Assembly: GCA_019694515.1 (NCBI GenBank)
Contig: JAIBBU010000002.1
Location: forward strand, 163,326-227,325
DNA from: Oligoflexia bacterium
GTDB taxonomy: Bacteria > Bdellovibrionota_C > UBA2361 > JBGSMV01
Reading direction: 5' to 3'
DNA length: 64,000 bases
Below the pieces are notes generated by a model. It made no database searches. It saw only the letters and a list, made by a program, of their open reading frames with translations, and was not told where the DNA came from. How positions within the stretch are numbered: position 1 is the stretch's first letter; each line of letters starts with the position of its first letter. The translations under genes were made by a program, and so were the position numbers. Shown here one piece after another: positions 1-9,896 of this stretch.

Positions 1-1943
1 CCTGTAAAGTTCCGGGGCCCAACCGGCTGTGGCTTTTAGGAGAGGCACTGCGCGCTGGTCACTCCACCGAGTCGTTGGCAGCCTCGACCGGAATCGATCT
101 TTGGTTTCTTAGTCATATCGCGAATATTGTCAGACGTGAGGAGCAGCTACGGCAGCAGGATCTAGCAAAGCTGGGAGCCGCCGAACTCCGTGAGATTAAG
201 CGGCAGGGATTCTCGGACCGACGAATCGCCGACCTCTGCGGACAATCGGAACACCAGGTGCGCGCATTGCGCCATCAGCTTAAGGTACTGCCGGCCTTCA
301 AGTCCGTCGATACCTGCGCGGCTGAGTTTGTCGCGTTTACTCCCTATCTCTATTCAACCTATGACGATACGGACGAAGCGCCGCCAACCAGTAATAAGAA
401 GATTATCATTTTGGGTTCCGGTCCTAACCGCATCGGACAGGGCATCGAATTTGACTACTGCTGTGTGCATGCCGTCTTCGCGCTCAAAGAAGATGGATAC
501 GAAACCATCATGGTCAACTGCAATCCTGAAACGGTATCGACCGATTATGATATCAGCGATCGACTTTATTTCGAGCCGCTTACTCTAGAATCGGTTCTTG
601 CGATCATTGAACGCGAGAAGCCCTTCGGCGTAATCGTGCAGTTCGGTGGCCAGACTCCGCTCAAGCTGGCCGAAGAGCTCGATCAGGCCGGCGTGCGCAT
701 TCTTGGTACCAGCGTTGAGGCCATTGACATGGCCGAAGATCGCAAGCGCTTCTCTGCTTTGGTTGAAGAGCTGGGGTTAGTGCAGCCGCTCTCTGCAACT
801 GCTAGCGATCACAAGGAGGCCCAAGCTGCGGCAACACGGCTGGGGTATCCGTTGTTAATTAGACCCAGCTTCGTGCTCGGCGGCCGGGCCATGCGCGTCC
901 TATATTCCGATGAAGATCTCGCTAATTACCTGGCGGAAGGGGTTCAGGTATCGCATCAACGCCCCGTTTTATTGGATCGATATCTGCAGAATGCGATCGA
1001 AGTCGATGTCGATGTAGTGAGCGATGGAACTGCGGTCGTGGTGGCAGGGGTAATGGAGCACATCGAGCGCGCCGGAATCCATTCGGGGGACAGCTCCTGC
1101 GCCATTCCCCCGCAGCTGCTGAAGAAACCGGTGGTCGAACAGATCAAGGCGCAGGCCTGCATTCTGGCGAAGCGCTTAAATGTGATCGGTCTGATGAATG
1201 TGCAGTTCGCCGTCGATTCGAGCTCGACAATCTATATTTTAGAAGCCAACCCTCGAGCCTCACGCACGGTGCCTTTTGTCAGCAAGGCTAATGGTGTGCC
1301 TTGGGCTAAAGTAGCCGCGCGCTTGATGGCTGGCAAAAGTATCAGCGAGCTGAAGGTTACTGAGGTCGCCCCCAGCAAACATGTGGCGGTCAAGGCATGC
1401 GTCTTTCCGTTTAATAAATTTCAGGGCGTCGATGTGATTTTGGGGCCGGAGATGAAGAGTACCGGCGAAGTGATGGGAATCCATTCGACCTTTGCGGGAG
1501 CCTTCGCCAAGGCGCAGTGCGCAGCGCATGTACTGCTGCCGGAGAAAGGCAAGGTCTTCATAAGTGTGAGAGATGAGGATAAGGATGAACTCGCAGAGCT
1601 CGCTCCGCTATTGCTTAATGAAGGCTTCCAAATCGTGGCCACTGCTGGAACCGCGGCATGGCTGGAACAACATGGCTTTCAAGTAGAGAGAATTAATAAA
1701 GTGCGTGACGGTTCTCCGCATGTCGTCGACCTGCTTGGTGCAGGTGAAATTCAGATGGTAATTAATACGCCGGAGGGCAGCGGGCCTTTGCTGGACTCAC
1801 GCTCAATTCGGCTCGTGGCCAGCGAGTTAAAGGTGCCCCTGTACACATCGATGGCGGCAGCCGTGGCTGCAGCTAAATCGCTTGGTATCGTTGGGTCCGA
1901 GGCCTTTCTCGAGGTCGAGGCCCTGCAAAGCTATCACACCTAA
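1..1943 (+). CDS. carB: Carbamoyl-phosphate synthase large subunit, C-terminal part (5' end outside window)
   Basis: Makes carbamoyl phosphate from bicarbonate, ATP and ammonia passed from CarA, feeding arginine and pyrimidine synthesis in the cytoplasm. The reading frame is open from base 3 upstream of any start codon, and its first residues (GPNRLWLLGEALRAG, then TGIDLWFLSHI) match the oligomerisation domain in the middle of CarB, so the gene enters the window already under way. Next come the second ATP-grasp half (ILGSGPNRIGQGIEFDYC, VQFGGQTPLKLA, PSFVLGGRAM, ILEANPRASRTVPF) and a C-terminal MGS-like allosteric domain (last ~130 residues). The TTG at 75 is an internal codon, not a start. 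About 646 codons are visible, roughly the last 60 percent of a usual CarB of about 1070 residues. greA follows 108 bp downstream on the same strand. Confidence 0.96.
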   Translation, partial: CKVPGPNRLWLLGEALRAGHSTESLAASTGIDLWFLSHIANIVRREEQLRQQDLAKLGAAELREIKRQGFSDRRIADLCGQSEHQVRALRHQLKVLPAFKSVDTCAAEFVAFTPYLYSTYDDTDEAPPTSNKKIIILGSGPNRIGQGIEFDYCCVHAVFALKEDGYETIMVNCNPETVSTDYDISDRLYFEPLTLESVLAIIEREKPFGVIVQFGGQTPLKLAEELDQAGVRILGTSVEAIDMAEDRKRFSALVEELGLVQPLSATASDHKEAQAAATRLGYPLLIRPSFVLGGRAMRVLYSDEDLANYLAEGVQVSHQRPVLLDRYLQNAIEVDVDVVSDGTAVVVAGVMEHIERAGIHSGDSSCAIPPQLLKKPVVEQIKAQACILAKRLNVIGLMNVQFAVDSSSTIYILEANPRASRTVPFVSKANGVPWAKVAARLMAGKSISELKVTEVAPSKHVAVKACVFPFNKFQGVDVILGPEMKSTGEVMGIHSTFAGAFAKAQCAAHVLLPEKGKVFISVRDEDKDELAELAPLLLNEGFQIVATAGTAAWLEQHGFQVERINKVRDGSPHVVDLLGAGEIQMVINTPEGSGPLLDSRSIRLVASELKVPLYTSMAAAVAAAKSLGIVGSEAFLEVEALQSYHT

Positions 1944-2051
1944 AGCCCTGTTTTTTGAGCTGTAAATTGCGGATTCCAAGTTAACGCGACAGGTGCAAAA
2001 TCTCTCAGACCGCGCTAAACTCAGGGTTTCGTTATCCACGGATGTAACTTT

Positions 2052-2555
2052 ATGCGACGACCTATCACTCCCCGCGGCTATGCCGCGCTTCGTGCCGAGC
2101 TGAAGCGCTTAAAATCCATGCGTCCGGAGCTGTCGCGCGCCATAGAAGTCGCGCGCGGTCATGGAGATCTCTCCGAAAACGGAGACTATGATGCCGCTAA
2201 GGAAAAATCAGCCATGACCGAGGCTAAGATTAGAGACCTGGAAACGAAATTGACCATGGCCGATGTAATTGACCCTCGCAAGCTCCAAAGCTTCGAGAAT
2301 GTGGTCTTCGGCGTCTCGGTTTTGATTGAGGATGTAGACAGCGGGGAACAGCGCCGCCTTACGATCGTCGGAGCAGATGAGTCGGATGTGGAACGGGGTT
2401 GGATTTCAATTGAATCTCCGCTGGGCCGAGGCTTGATCGGCAAACCTGGTGGGGAGATTGCGCGGGTTCAACTCCCCGGGGGAAGTCGCGAGTTTGAAAT
2501 TCGGGAGATCTACGTCGATTATCAGGACGATGGTGTAGTTGTGGAAGAGGACTAA
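2052..2555 (+). CDS. greA: Transcription elongation factor GreA
   Basis: Rescues backtracked RNA polymerase by stimulating cleavage of the nascent transcript. The 167-residue protein has the N-terminal coiled-coil hairpin with the signature GDLSENGDYDAAKE (acidic tip residues that reach into the polymerase secondary channel) and a C-terminal FKBP-like domain (ISIESPLGRGLIGKPGG). It is slightly longer than the usual ~158 residues because of a C-terminal tail ending in VVVEED. The ATG at 2052 is the only sensible start. It lies between carB and a thiolase on the same strand, and the thiolase ATG begins one base after its stop, so they are probably cotranscribed. GreB is less likely given the sequence around the tip. 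Confidence 0.94.
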   Translation: MRRPITPRGYAALRAELKRLKSMRPELSRAIEVARGHGDLSENGDYDAAKEKSAMTEAKIRDLETKLTMADVIDPRKLQSFENVVFGVSVLIEDVDSGEQRRLTIVGADESDVERGWISIESPLGRGLIGKPGGEIARVQLPGGSREFEIREIYVDYQDDGVVVEED

Positions 2556-2556
2556 G

Positions 2557-3744
2557 ATGAGCACCGAACGCCATGTTTATATAGCCGGAGCGTCCCGCAC
2601 TGCGATTGGTTCCTTCGGGGGCGCTTTGCTTGATTGCTCTCCGGTATTGCTTGGAAGCGTCGCGGGGCAGGCGGCTCTCGAACGTTCAGGGCTGCCCGCT
2701 AACGCCGTCGACGAAGTTATCATGGGTAATGTCCTAGGCGCCGGACATGGCATGAACATCGCCAGGCAGGTCGCGATCAAGGCAGGACTTCCAGCGCATG
2801 TGCCGGCCTACACCGTCAATAAAGTTTGCGGTTCAGGGTTGAAAGCTGTCACTTTAGCGGCTGCGGCGATCGGGTCCGGAGAGGCTTCGGTGATTTTGGC
2901 GGGCGGCACCGAGAGCATGTCGCAAAGCGCATTTGTCGCACGCAACGTGCGCTGGGGCCAGCGCATGGGAAACACCGAGCTGCTCGATTTGATGTTGAGC
3001 GATGGGCTGACAGATGCCTTTGGCGGATGCCACATGGGAATTACCGCTGAGAATTTAGCCGAAAAGTACGGCATTGCTCGTTCGGTTCAGGACCAATTTG
3101 CTTTTGCCAGCCAGGAACGAGCACAAGCGGCGATCGCGGCCGGGCATTTCAAGGCCGAAATCTCAGCGGTCCCGCTGTTTAAACGCGGAGTTCAGAGTGG
3201 CAGTTTCGAAATCGATGAGTATCCGAGAAAGGGCGTGACCTTGGACTCATTAGGCAGCCTTAAGCCGGCCTTCAAGAAGGACGGCACCGTTACGGCTGGT
3301 AATGCCTCGGGTATCAATGACGGGGCGGCGGCTCTGCTTCTTTCTGCCAATCCTCCAAAAGGAGGAAGCGGCGTGCCGATTGCCAAGATCTTGGGTTGGG
3401 CTTCGGCCGGAGTGGAGCCTGGGCTGATGGGAATCGGTCCTGTGCCGGCAGTAAAGAAGCTCCTGCAGCAGACCGGCGTAGCGCTTAGTGCAATTGATCT
3501 GATTGAGGCTAATGAAGCCTTCGCCGTTCAGGCGCTTGCGGTCTCAAAGGAGCTCGAGCTCGATCCCAGCCGAGTTAATGTTTGCGGCGGGGCGATTGCT
3601 CTCGGTCACCCCATCGGAGCAAGTGGTGCACGCATTTTAGTGACGCTGCTTTATCAGCTCCAGCGGTTAAAGAAATCCTTAGGTCTCGCCACCTTGTGTG
3701 TTGGTGGAGGACAGGGAATTGCGGTATTAATTGAACAGCTTTAA
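2557..3744 (+). CDS. Acetyl-CoA C-acetyltransferase (thiolase)
   Basis: Thiolase II-type enzyme that condenses two acetyl-CoA to acetoacetyl-CoA or runs the reverse cleavage. The 395-residue length is standard. The catalytic set is intact: nucleophile Cys91 in NKVCGSGLKAV, His351 in GHPIGASGARI, and Cys381 in CVGGGQG. I chose the ATG at 2557, one base past the greA stop, because family alignment begins near ERHVYIAGASRTAIGSFGG and GAAGAGG-like purines lie just upstream. A GTG at 2539 would add six residues and overlap greA. Together with the acyl-CoA dehydrogenases at 12.8 and 24.8 kb it points to fatty-acid or short-chain acyl-CoA metabolism. Which of atoB, phaA or thlA it corresponds to cannot be decided from sequence alone. 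Confidence 0.93.
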   Translation: MSTERHVYIAGASRTAIGSFGGALLDCSPVLLGSVAGQAALERSGLPANAVDEVIMGNVLGAGHGMNIARQVAIKAGLPAHVPAYTVNKVCGSGLKAVTLAAAAIGSGEASVILAGGTESMSQSAFVARNVRWGQRMGNTELLDLMLSDGLTDAFGGCHMGITAENLAEKYGIARSVQDQFAFASQERAQAAIAAGHFKAEISAVPLFKRGVQSGSFEIDEYPRKGVTLDSLGSLKPAFKKDGTVTAGNASGINDGAAALLLSANPPKGGSGVPIAKILGWASAGVEPGLMGIGPVPAVKKLLQQTGVALSAIDLIEANEAFAVQALAVSKELELDPSRVNVCGGAIALGHPIGASGARILVTLLYQLQRLKKSLGLATLCVGGGQGIAVLIEQL

Positions 3745-3765
3745 GCCCCAACGGTATTTGCTTGT

Positions 3766-5616
3766 ATGATTTCGCAGCGCACCATTGATGCTGTCCGCGA
3801 GCGGGCAAATCTCGTAGAAATCATCTCCGAGACGGTAACCCTTAAGCGCGCCGGCGGGGGGTACACCGGGCTGTGTCCTTTTCACGGCGAAAAGACCCCC
3901 TCCTTTCATATCCGGGCAGACGGTAGCTCTTACCACTGTTTCGGCTGCGGAGTATCCGGAAACGCGATTACCTTTCTGATGCAAACGCGGGGAATCTCAT
4001 TTCCCGAGGCGATTGAGGAATTAGCACTACGCTTTAATGTACCGATTGAAAAAGAACGCGGCGGGAATCGCGCTGAAGCGCAGAATCGCCTTCCCCCGCA
4101 GCTGCTTTATGAGGCGAACAACCAGGCTTTGAAGTTTTTTGCACTCTCTCTGGCCTCAGCGGATGCCACGGTAAAGAAGTACCTGCAGAGCAGGAAGCTT
4201 ACCCCCGAGGCGATTAAGGCTTTTGCAATCGGATTTAGCCCCAAGAGCTGGGGCGCGGGCGTGGGCGCTTTGCGGGGGGCGAAGATTGAAGATGAAATCA
4301 TTCACGCTAGCGGCTTGGCTCGCCGTAATCAGAAGGGCGAGCTTTACGACGCTCTGCGGGGGCGCCTGATCTTTCCCGTTTTTATAGACAACCGGCGCGT
4401 GGCTGGATTTGGCGGGCGGATCATTCCCGATCTTTTTAGTGCCGACGAGCGCAACGAAGCTCCAAAATATTTAAATTCCCCCGAAAGTCCGGTTTATCAA
4501 AAAAGCAAAATCTTTTACGGTCTGCCGCAGGCGCTCGACGCGATTCGCCGTACATCGCAGATATATCTGGTCGAAGGATATCTCGACGTAATCGGGATGT
4601 GGCAGCACGGCGTCAAGAATGTGCTAGCAACTTGCGGCACCTCCGTGACTGAGGCGCACGCCAGCCGACTCTCTCGTTTAGCCAAGCGCGTGCGAATATT
4701 ATTCGACGGGGACGCAGCCGGTCGTGCGGCCGCGGCGAAATGCTTCAATATTTTCATGAATAAAGGCCTGGATGTTCACGCTATCTTTTTACCTGAAGGC
4801 CACGATCCCGACACCTTTGCCGCCGCTACAACGGGATCGCTGGATCAGGCACTCGAAGCGTTGCCAACTCGCACCCTTTTTGATTGTTTTTTAGACGCCA
4901 CGATCGCGCGTTATGCTGAGAAGGTCGAGGACCTGGGCGCAGCTTCGAAAGGCAAGATCGCAGAGGAGCTGGGCGCGGTGCTTTCGAAAATTCATAACGC
5001 GGTAGAAAAGAACGAACTCACCAAGCGCGCAGCGTTCAAAATGAATCTGGATTTGATGGCTTTCTCCTCGATGCTAAAGGGGGACAAGAAGGAACGTGCG
5101 AGCGAGGAGATATCGAGCTCTGCCGAACCACTACCGACCTTTAGTACTGCAAAGCCCGTGGCGGAGCTGCCGATTCTTGACCAGCGCATTTTGCTCTCAG
5201 CGATGGCCTACAAGGAAGACCTTTGCGCGCGCGTGCTGATGGACACCGAGCTATGCCGCGCCCTAAATCCTGTCGCGCTGTTATTCCTCTCGGGCTTACT
5301 TGAAGTATTGGAATCGGACGAGATTGTTTCGGACCGAAAAAAAGAGTTGATTAAAGAGCTTCTGCACCAATTCGGGGATAGCTGGGTAAATCTTTGGAAA
5401 AAGGCCTATCATTTGAAAGCTCAGCATGAGGTCGATCTGCTAAAGGAATTCGACGATTGCCGCTTATCCGCCCGAAAACTCCTTTTAAATAGAGAACTTA
5501 GCGAGTTGGATATGCGCCTTCGCGGGTGCGCGAACGAGGAAGAGCGAACCCAGGTCTCCGAGGAGCATCGACAGGTACGGCTGCGAATTGAGGGTTTGAG
5601 CGCCGAGGCACGCTGA
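3766..5616 (+). CDS. dnaG: DNA primase
   Basis: Synthesises RNA primers for replication. The 616-residue protein shows the N-terminal CHC2 zinc-binding domain (Cys37, His40, Cys58, Cys61 in CPFHGEKTPSFH and YHCFGCGVSGN), the catalytic core, and the TOPRIM acidic motifs (Glu270 in VEGYLDVIGM; DGD near residue 315 in ILFDGDAAGRAA). The C-terminal region (after ~440) should contain the DnaB helicase-interaction domain; it is weakly conserved here, as is usual. The ATG at 3766 is 21 bp after the thiolase stop. Its position directly before rpoD is the classic dnaG-rpoD pairing; rpsU is not next to it in this window. Confidence 0.96.
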   Translation: MISQRTIDAVRERANLVEIISETVTLKRAGGGYTGLCPFHGEKTPSFHIRADGSSYHCFGCGVSGNAITFLMQTRGISFPEAIEELALRFNVPIEKERGGNRAEAQNRLPPQLLYEANNQALKFFALSLASADATVKKYLQSRKLTPEAIKAFAIGFSPKSWGAGVGALRGAKIEDEIIHASGLARRNQKGELYDALRGRLIFPVFIDNRRVAGFGGRIIPDLFSADERNEAPKYLNSPESPVYQKSKIFYGLPQALDAIRRTSQIYLVEGYLDVIGMWQHGVKNVLATCGTSVTEAHASRLSRLAKRVRILFDGDAAGRAAAAKCFNIFMNKGLDVHAIFLPEGHDPDTFAAATTGSLDQALEALPTRTLFDCFLDATIARYAEKVEDLGAASKGKIAEELGAVLSKIHNAVEKNELTKRAAFKMNLDLMAFSSMLKGDKKERASEEISSSAEPLPTFSTAKPVAELPILDQRILLSAMAYKEDLCARVLMDTELCRALNPVALLFLSGLLEVLESDEIVSDRKKELIKELLHQFGDSWVNLWKKAYHLKAQHEVDLLKEFDDCRLSARKLLLNRELSELDMRLRGCANEEERTQVSEEHRQVRLRIEGLSAEAR

Positions 5617-5908
5617 TTCCCGCCATGAATAGCGCTCCCGTAGTTTGCGCCTTTTCGAAAAAAGTGTAACTATTCTGCCTTCATAGCCGGGCTTAGCCTG
5701 GTTTCGGGAGCTTAAAAAGCAGTCCGCTCTTTACATAATAATTGTTGCGCGACTCAGGCTCGCTGGTTGGTTTTTTTTGCATAACATTGATGCGGCGTTC
5801 TTTTCACCGAGGGGGTGCTGCAATCGTGTTCCTGGCGGTTATTTCAGGTCGGGCAGTACAGTTTCGATCACCGGATCTCCGAATCAGTTTGAAGTGTAAG
5901 GAAAGAGC
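5617..5908 (+). other. dnaG-rpoD intergenic leader, no gene seen
   Basis: This 292-bp gap probably holds the rpoD promoter. It includes A/T-rich stretches (AAAAAAGTGTAACTATTCT around 5660 and a run of eight T near 5770) but I could not settle on a single -35/-10 pair. A 66-codon frame across it (5742-5942) has no recognisable composition and is not called. The ribosome-binding site AAGGAAAG just before the GTG at 5909 is clear. Confidence 0.4.
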
Positions 5909-8194
5909 GTGGCAGGTAAGAAGAACAGTCGAGTTACATTGAGAAAACGTCCATCGAGCGCCAAGATTAAGAAGCTAAGACGAATCGGACGACCGCGTTT
6001 GGAGAAACCAGCCGCGGCCGAGCCCGTTAAACCTAAATCAAAAATCGCCACACCTCCGTCCGCGGGCGCTGCCGCCAAGCCCGGCCCAAAGGGAGTTGTC
6101 GCGCCCGTCGGTGCACCATCTAAGGGTCCCTTCGGAAAGCCCCGCGAAAATATGGCGTCGGCTCCCGTTGTGGCCGAGAATAAGCGCAAGTTTCTCAAGG
6201 CCTATGTCGGCAGTAAGCGTCAGGCCAGCCAGGGGCAGCCTCCCGAGGATGAGTCTCCGGAAGCATCTAAGCTCAGACATTTCAAAAGTATCAAGCGCGA
6301 AGTACAGGCCGGCCAGAAAGGCAAGGAAGGGGCCAAGACCGAGATCGATCCGGACAGCGAAGTCAGCAGACTAATCGACCTGGGTAAGGAAAAGGGCTAT
6401 TTGACCCTTGAGGATCTGAACGAAGCACTTTCACAGGAAGCCGTCTCCGAAGATCGCATCGATGACATGATTTCCATTTTTGGCGAGCATGATATCGACA
6501 TTGTCGATCAAGCCGCGGCCGGTTTTGAAGAGGAAGCAGAGACCACCGAATTCGCTGCGGAATCATCCGAGCCTGTTGAGACATCCGCGCTTGGTAAGAG
6601 CACCGATCCTGTACGCATGTATTTGCGTGAAATGGGGAATGTCAGCCTTCTGACGCGCGAAGGGGAAGTCGAGATTGCGAAGAAGATCGAAGCTGGACTC
6701 AAGGCCGTAAAGGAACAGACGCTCAAGCAGCCGATCTCGATGGGCTACGTCGTTTCGCTGTTCGATCAGGTGAAGAGCGAGGAGGTGCGCCTGCGCGATC
6801 TTTTCGTCGAAGAGGATGCCGAGCAGGACGAAGAAGAGGAGGAGGAAGAGGAAGAAGAAGAGAAGCGTCCTCCGCGCTCGATCGACGATGAAGAATATGT
6901 CGAGGAAAAGGAGGTTCCGCAGAAACCTTCAATCAGCGAAGAGGAAGAAGAGGCCCGCAAGAAGTTCTTGAAGAAGGCTCCCGCTTATAAGAAGGCGCTC
7001 AAGGACACCCAGAAACTTTTTCACGACCTTAAACATGCCCGCCGGCATAATCAGCGCAATTTGCCGGAGATTGAAAGGAAATATCGCAAATTTCTAGAGA
7101 AGAATGCGGCACGGATCGCGGAGCTGAATCTCAACCAGCGCCGGCTGCAAACCATGGCGCTCCTGATCAAGGATGAGCATGACGCGCTCGTCAATTCGCG
7201 TCATGCGCTTAACGATATTGTCAAGCGCATGGATGGCCGCACGACCCAGGAGCTGGTAGAGGCCATTCCTGAGCTGGTTTCGGATAATCAGCTCGCATTC
7301 AAGCGCGTCTGCCGCAGACTTAAGCTTAAAGCCACTGATGCCCGGGAGTTGGGACAGCGCCTCAAGGCGGTCAACGACCGCATCGAGGATGTGGAACAGA
7401 AAGCCTGCATGTCACAGCGGGAGTTCGAGCACTCTGTCTCGGTACTGAAAGATGGCGAAGTGCGCGCCTATGAAGCCAAGAAGGAGTTAGTAGAAGCAAA
7501 TCTGCGCTTGGTAGTCTCGATTGCCAAGAAGTATACCAACCGCGGATTACAGTTCCTTGATTTGATCCAGGAAGGCAACATCGGATTAATGAAGGCCGTC
7601 GATAAGTTCGAGTATCAGCGCGGCTATAAGTTCTCGACCTACGCGACCTGGTGGATAAGACAGGCCATTACCCGCGCAATCGCTGATCAGGCCCGCATCA
7701 TCCGAATTCCTGTGCACATGATTGAAACGATCAATAAGCTAGTCAGGACCTCGCGCTATCTGGTGCAGGAACTTGGACGGGAGCCGACCCCCGAAGAAAT
7801 TGCTGCCAAGATGGAGATTCCGATCGAGAAGGTGCGAAAGGTATTGAAGATCGCCAAAGAGCCGATCTCGCTCGAGACTCCTATCGGCGAGGAGGAGGAT
7901 TCGCATTTGGGTGATTTCATCGAGGACAAGCGGGTGGTTTCGCCTGCCAATGCGGTAGTAAACATGAACCTTCAGGAACAAACCCGTAAAGTCCTTGCTA
8001 CCCTTACGCCACGCGAAGAGAAGGTATTGCGGATGCGCTTTGGCATCGGAGAGAAGAGCGATCATACCCTAGAGGAGGTCGGCCAGAATTTCGACGTGAC
8101 CAGAGAACGTATTCGACAGATTGAAGCCAAGGCGCTGCGCAAGCTGCGGCATCCGAGCCGCTCAAAGAAGCTCCGAAGCTTTGTTGAAAAATAG
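5909..8194 (+). CDS. rpoD: Primary sigma factor RpoD with long basic N-terminal extension
   Basis: Housekeeping sigma-70 factor. The 761-residue protein begins at a GTG preceded by AAGGAAAG. Residues 1-150 are a Lys/Arg/Pro/Ala-rich extension that is not part of the usual fold. Region 1.1 follows ([20 protein letters not shown]), then region 1.2 ([20 protein letters not shown]), a long non-conserved region with an unbroken acidic run (residues ~301-320, mostly Glu), and regions 2-4 with hallmark motifs: [68 protein letters not shown] and, for the -35 binding helix-turn-helix, [19 protein letters not shown]. The region 1.2 sequence is like that of deltaproteobacterial sigma factors. The extension contains an AT-hook-like IGRPR core near residues 26-30, flanked by basic residues. 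Confidence 0.97.
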   Translation: MAGKKNSRVTLRKRPSSAKIKKLRRIGRPRLEKPAAAEPVKPKSKIATPPSAGAAAKPGPKGVVAPVGAPSKGPFGKPRENMASAPVVAENKRKFLKAYVGSKRQASQGQPPEDESPEASKLRHFKSIKREVQAGQKGKEGAKTEIDPDSEVSRLIDLGKEKGYLTLEDLNEALSQEAVSEDRIDDMISIFGEHDIDIVDQAAAGFEEEAETTEFAAESSEPVETSALGKSTDPVRMYLREMGNVSLLTREGEVEIAKKIEAGLKAVKEQTLKQPISMGYVVSLFDQVKSEEVRLRDLFVEEDAEQDEEEEEEEEEEEKRPPRSIDDEEYVEEKEVPQKPSISEEEEEARKKFLKKAPAYKKALKDTQKLFHDLKHARRHNQRNLPEIERKYRKFLEKNAARIAELNLNQRRLQTMALLIKDEHDALVNSRHALNDIVKRMDGRTTQELVEAIPELVSDNQLAFKRVCRRLKLKATDARELGQRLKAVNDRIEDVEQKACMSQREFEHSVSVLKDGEVRAYEAKKELVEANLRLVVSIAKKYTNRGLQFLDLIQEGNIGLMKAVDKFEYQRGYKFSTYATWWIRQAITRAIADQARIIRIPVHMIETINKLVRTSRYLVQELGREPTPEEIAAKMEIPIEKVRKVLKIAKEPISLETPIGEEEDSHLGDFIEDKRVVSPANAVVNMNLQEQTRKVLATLTPREEKVLRMRFGIGEKSDHTLEEVGQNFDVTRERIRQIEAKALRKLRHPSRSKKLRSFVEK

Positions 8195-8226
8195 TCAAAA
8201 AGCCGCAGCGCTACGGCCGCGCTAAG

Positions 8227-9147
8227 CTAAATCGACTGGTACAGCAGCGCGCCGGTGCGCCTTATATCAAGATAATTCTCGGCATAAGCTCGCCCGCGCT
8301 TTCCCAGATCGCGCATGCTTTTCGGTTCACGCAGGACCGCTTCTAGTTTCTGCGTTAAGTTCTCCGCGCTGACATCCATCACCGGGCAGGTCTCGAGCTG
8401 GGTCCAAAGGGCCCGCGAGGCGCTGCGGTTACCTCCCAGCACCGTTTTCCCGCAGGCCAAGGCATAGGCCCCGGCCAAGCCAAAGCTGGCTTGAGATGTC
8501 GACTCGATTAACAGATCGCACTCGCTTAGCCGCAAGCAAAGGGTAGCGATATCCGGCAGTTCGTCGCTGGCAACCGTAGCAAAAAGGAATTTTAACCCCT
8601 TGGCTTTGAGCGCCTCAACGCTGGCTGCAATCGTCGCCGTGTCAGCTTCAAAACCTGGAAGAGCAAAATGCAGCACCTTAACCTTATGAATCTCAGGTTG
8701 ATACGGTTCGATTCTAGGAATTGACTCTAAAGGCAGACCCGGAGCGCTCCACTGGAAATTCTTGGGCCGATTCAGCTTGGAAGCCAGCTCAGGCGCTGAA
8801 CTAAGAATCCGACTAAAGCTTCCCAGCAGCTGGGCGTGTGCGGAGGCTAGATCCAGCTCCTCCGGGAGAACGGGGCTCCCCAATTCTAGCACCAATTTTA
8901 CTCCCGCTGCCTGCAGCGCGCCCCAGGGGCTGATCGGCTCAACCAGGCCCCCTAGCTGGTGCAGATGAATCAGATCAGGCTCTTCCTCAAGCAGCTTGGT
9001 CACAGCCGGTGTTCCCGTTGGGTCCCCTTCGAGCACCCCCAGCGACCGAGGCAAATGCGCGATAACCGAGTGCCCCTGAGCTCTTTGAAAGGCGACTATA
9101 GGCCCTACGGCGGCCGGAACACCGCCCATATGAACAATCTTCATCAT
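8227..9147 (-). CDS. Glycosyltransferase, GT4/group 1-like
   Basis: A 306-residue protein with the two-lobed layout of GT-B glycosyltransferases. The N-terminal lobe begins MMKIVHMGGVPAAVGPIVAF and carries LIHLHQLGG; the C-terminal lobe includes ESTSQASFGLAGAYALACGK, which resembles the E-x7-E nucleotide-sugar-binding region of GT4 enzymes, and ends with the usual LGKRGRAYAENY helix. It is shorter than typical GT4 proteins (~370 residues). An in-frame TTG at 9180 would add 11 residues, but the tandem ATGs at 9144-9147 give a better start. It converges on rpoD and is divergent from the lipoprotein-dapAB operon. The sugar donor and acceptor cannot be named. Confidence 0.7.
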   Translation of the reverse strand: MMKIVHMGGVPAAVGPIVAFQRAQGHSVIAHLPRSLGVLEGDPTGTPAVTKLLEEEPDLIHLHQLGGLVEPISPWGALQAAGVKLVLELGSPVLPEELDLASAHAQLLGSFSRILSSAPELASKLNRPKNFQWSAPGLPLESIPRIEPYQPEIHKVKVLHFALPGFEADTATIAASVEALKAKGLKFLFATVASDELPDIATLCLRLSECDLLIESTSQASFGLAGAYALACGKTVLGGNRSASRALWTQLETCPVMDVSAENLTQKLEAVLREPKSMRDLGKRGRAYAENYLDIRRTGALLYQSI

Positions 9148-9311
9148 TGCTAAATTCGCCTGTCTCGAAAGAATGCTCAAGAGGGCATCCGGAGCTGCGC
9201 TCAGCTAGCGGTCGGCGGAGTCCGCCAGATATCATTGCTGCGGCTGCAAATCGCGGAGTCTTTCCATTCTGCCCTGAGATTCGGTACGATTCGAGAAAAA
9301 GGAGTCCTCAA

Positions 9312-9896
9312 ATGCTGCGCATCGCCATCCCTCTGCTTTTGGCTCTCGCTCTTTCGAGCTGCGGGAAATATGGTCCACCGGTTCCTCCTGAAGCGCTTAG
9401 CCCCGCTGCCGTGCATGAACTTCGCGCGGAGGGTGCAGCCGAGGGGGTGAAGCTCAGCTGGCGCAGTCCCGAGGCCGATCTGCGCGGACAGGATCTGAAG
9501 AGCCTGGATGGATATCGAATTTATCGCAAGCTTTCTTTCGGAATTGAGGATGTCGCAACGGGTACTAGGCCAGAAGGGGGACAGGAATCGGACTACGAGC
9601 TCCTTGCAACAATTCCTGATTCGCACGTAGCTGACCTCAAGAAGCTTAAGGATGAAGCGCTGGCCGCAGGTAAGCCGGCACGCAGACTAAAGGCACCAGA
9701 CAGTGCGAAAGAATTTAGCTTCACCGATCCGAAAGTGGCAGCGGGCAAGACTTACTTATATCGAGTAGTCCCCTTTAATCAGGGCGACACCGAAGGTCGT
9801 GTAACCAAATTGCTTAAGGTGACTTTCAATGGAGAGCAGACGGCCTCGTCGTTAGTAGCCGTTTCCGAAGCTGAAGATCTGGAGGACCTGTTCTAA
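9312..9896 (+). CDS. Lipoprotein with FN3-like domain, upstream of dapA
   Basis: A 194-residue lipoprotein. The signal MLRIAIPLLLALALSSC ends in a lipobox with Cys17 as the likely lipidated residue, followed by GKYGPPVPP, which resembles the short conserved segment of LptM/YifL-type lipoproteins. Residues ~35-185 look like a fibronectin type III fold (VKLSWRSPE, DGYRIYRKL, YLYRVVPFN). I chose the ATG at 9312 over longer frames because it has AAGGAG eight bases upstream and starts exactly at the signal peptide. Its stop TAA overlaps the dapA ATG by one base, so it is translationally linked to lysine-pathway genes. A similar small lipoprotein beside lysA/dap genes is common in related bacteria; its function here is inferred only. 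Confidence 0.8.
   Translation: MLRIAIPLLLALALSSCGKYGPPVPPEALSPAAVHELRAEGAAEGVKLSWRSPEADLRGQDLKSLDGYRIYRKLSFGIEDVATGTRPEGGQESDYELLATIPDSHVADLKKLKDEALAAGKPARRLKAPDSAKEFSFTDPKVAAGKTYLYRVVPFNQGDTEGRVTKLLKVTFNGEQTASSLVAVSEAEDLEDLF

Noticed and set aside
75..77. TTG as a possible start of carB
   Set aside because: The frame is open to the window edge and upstream residues match the CarB middle domain, so this is an internal codon.
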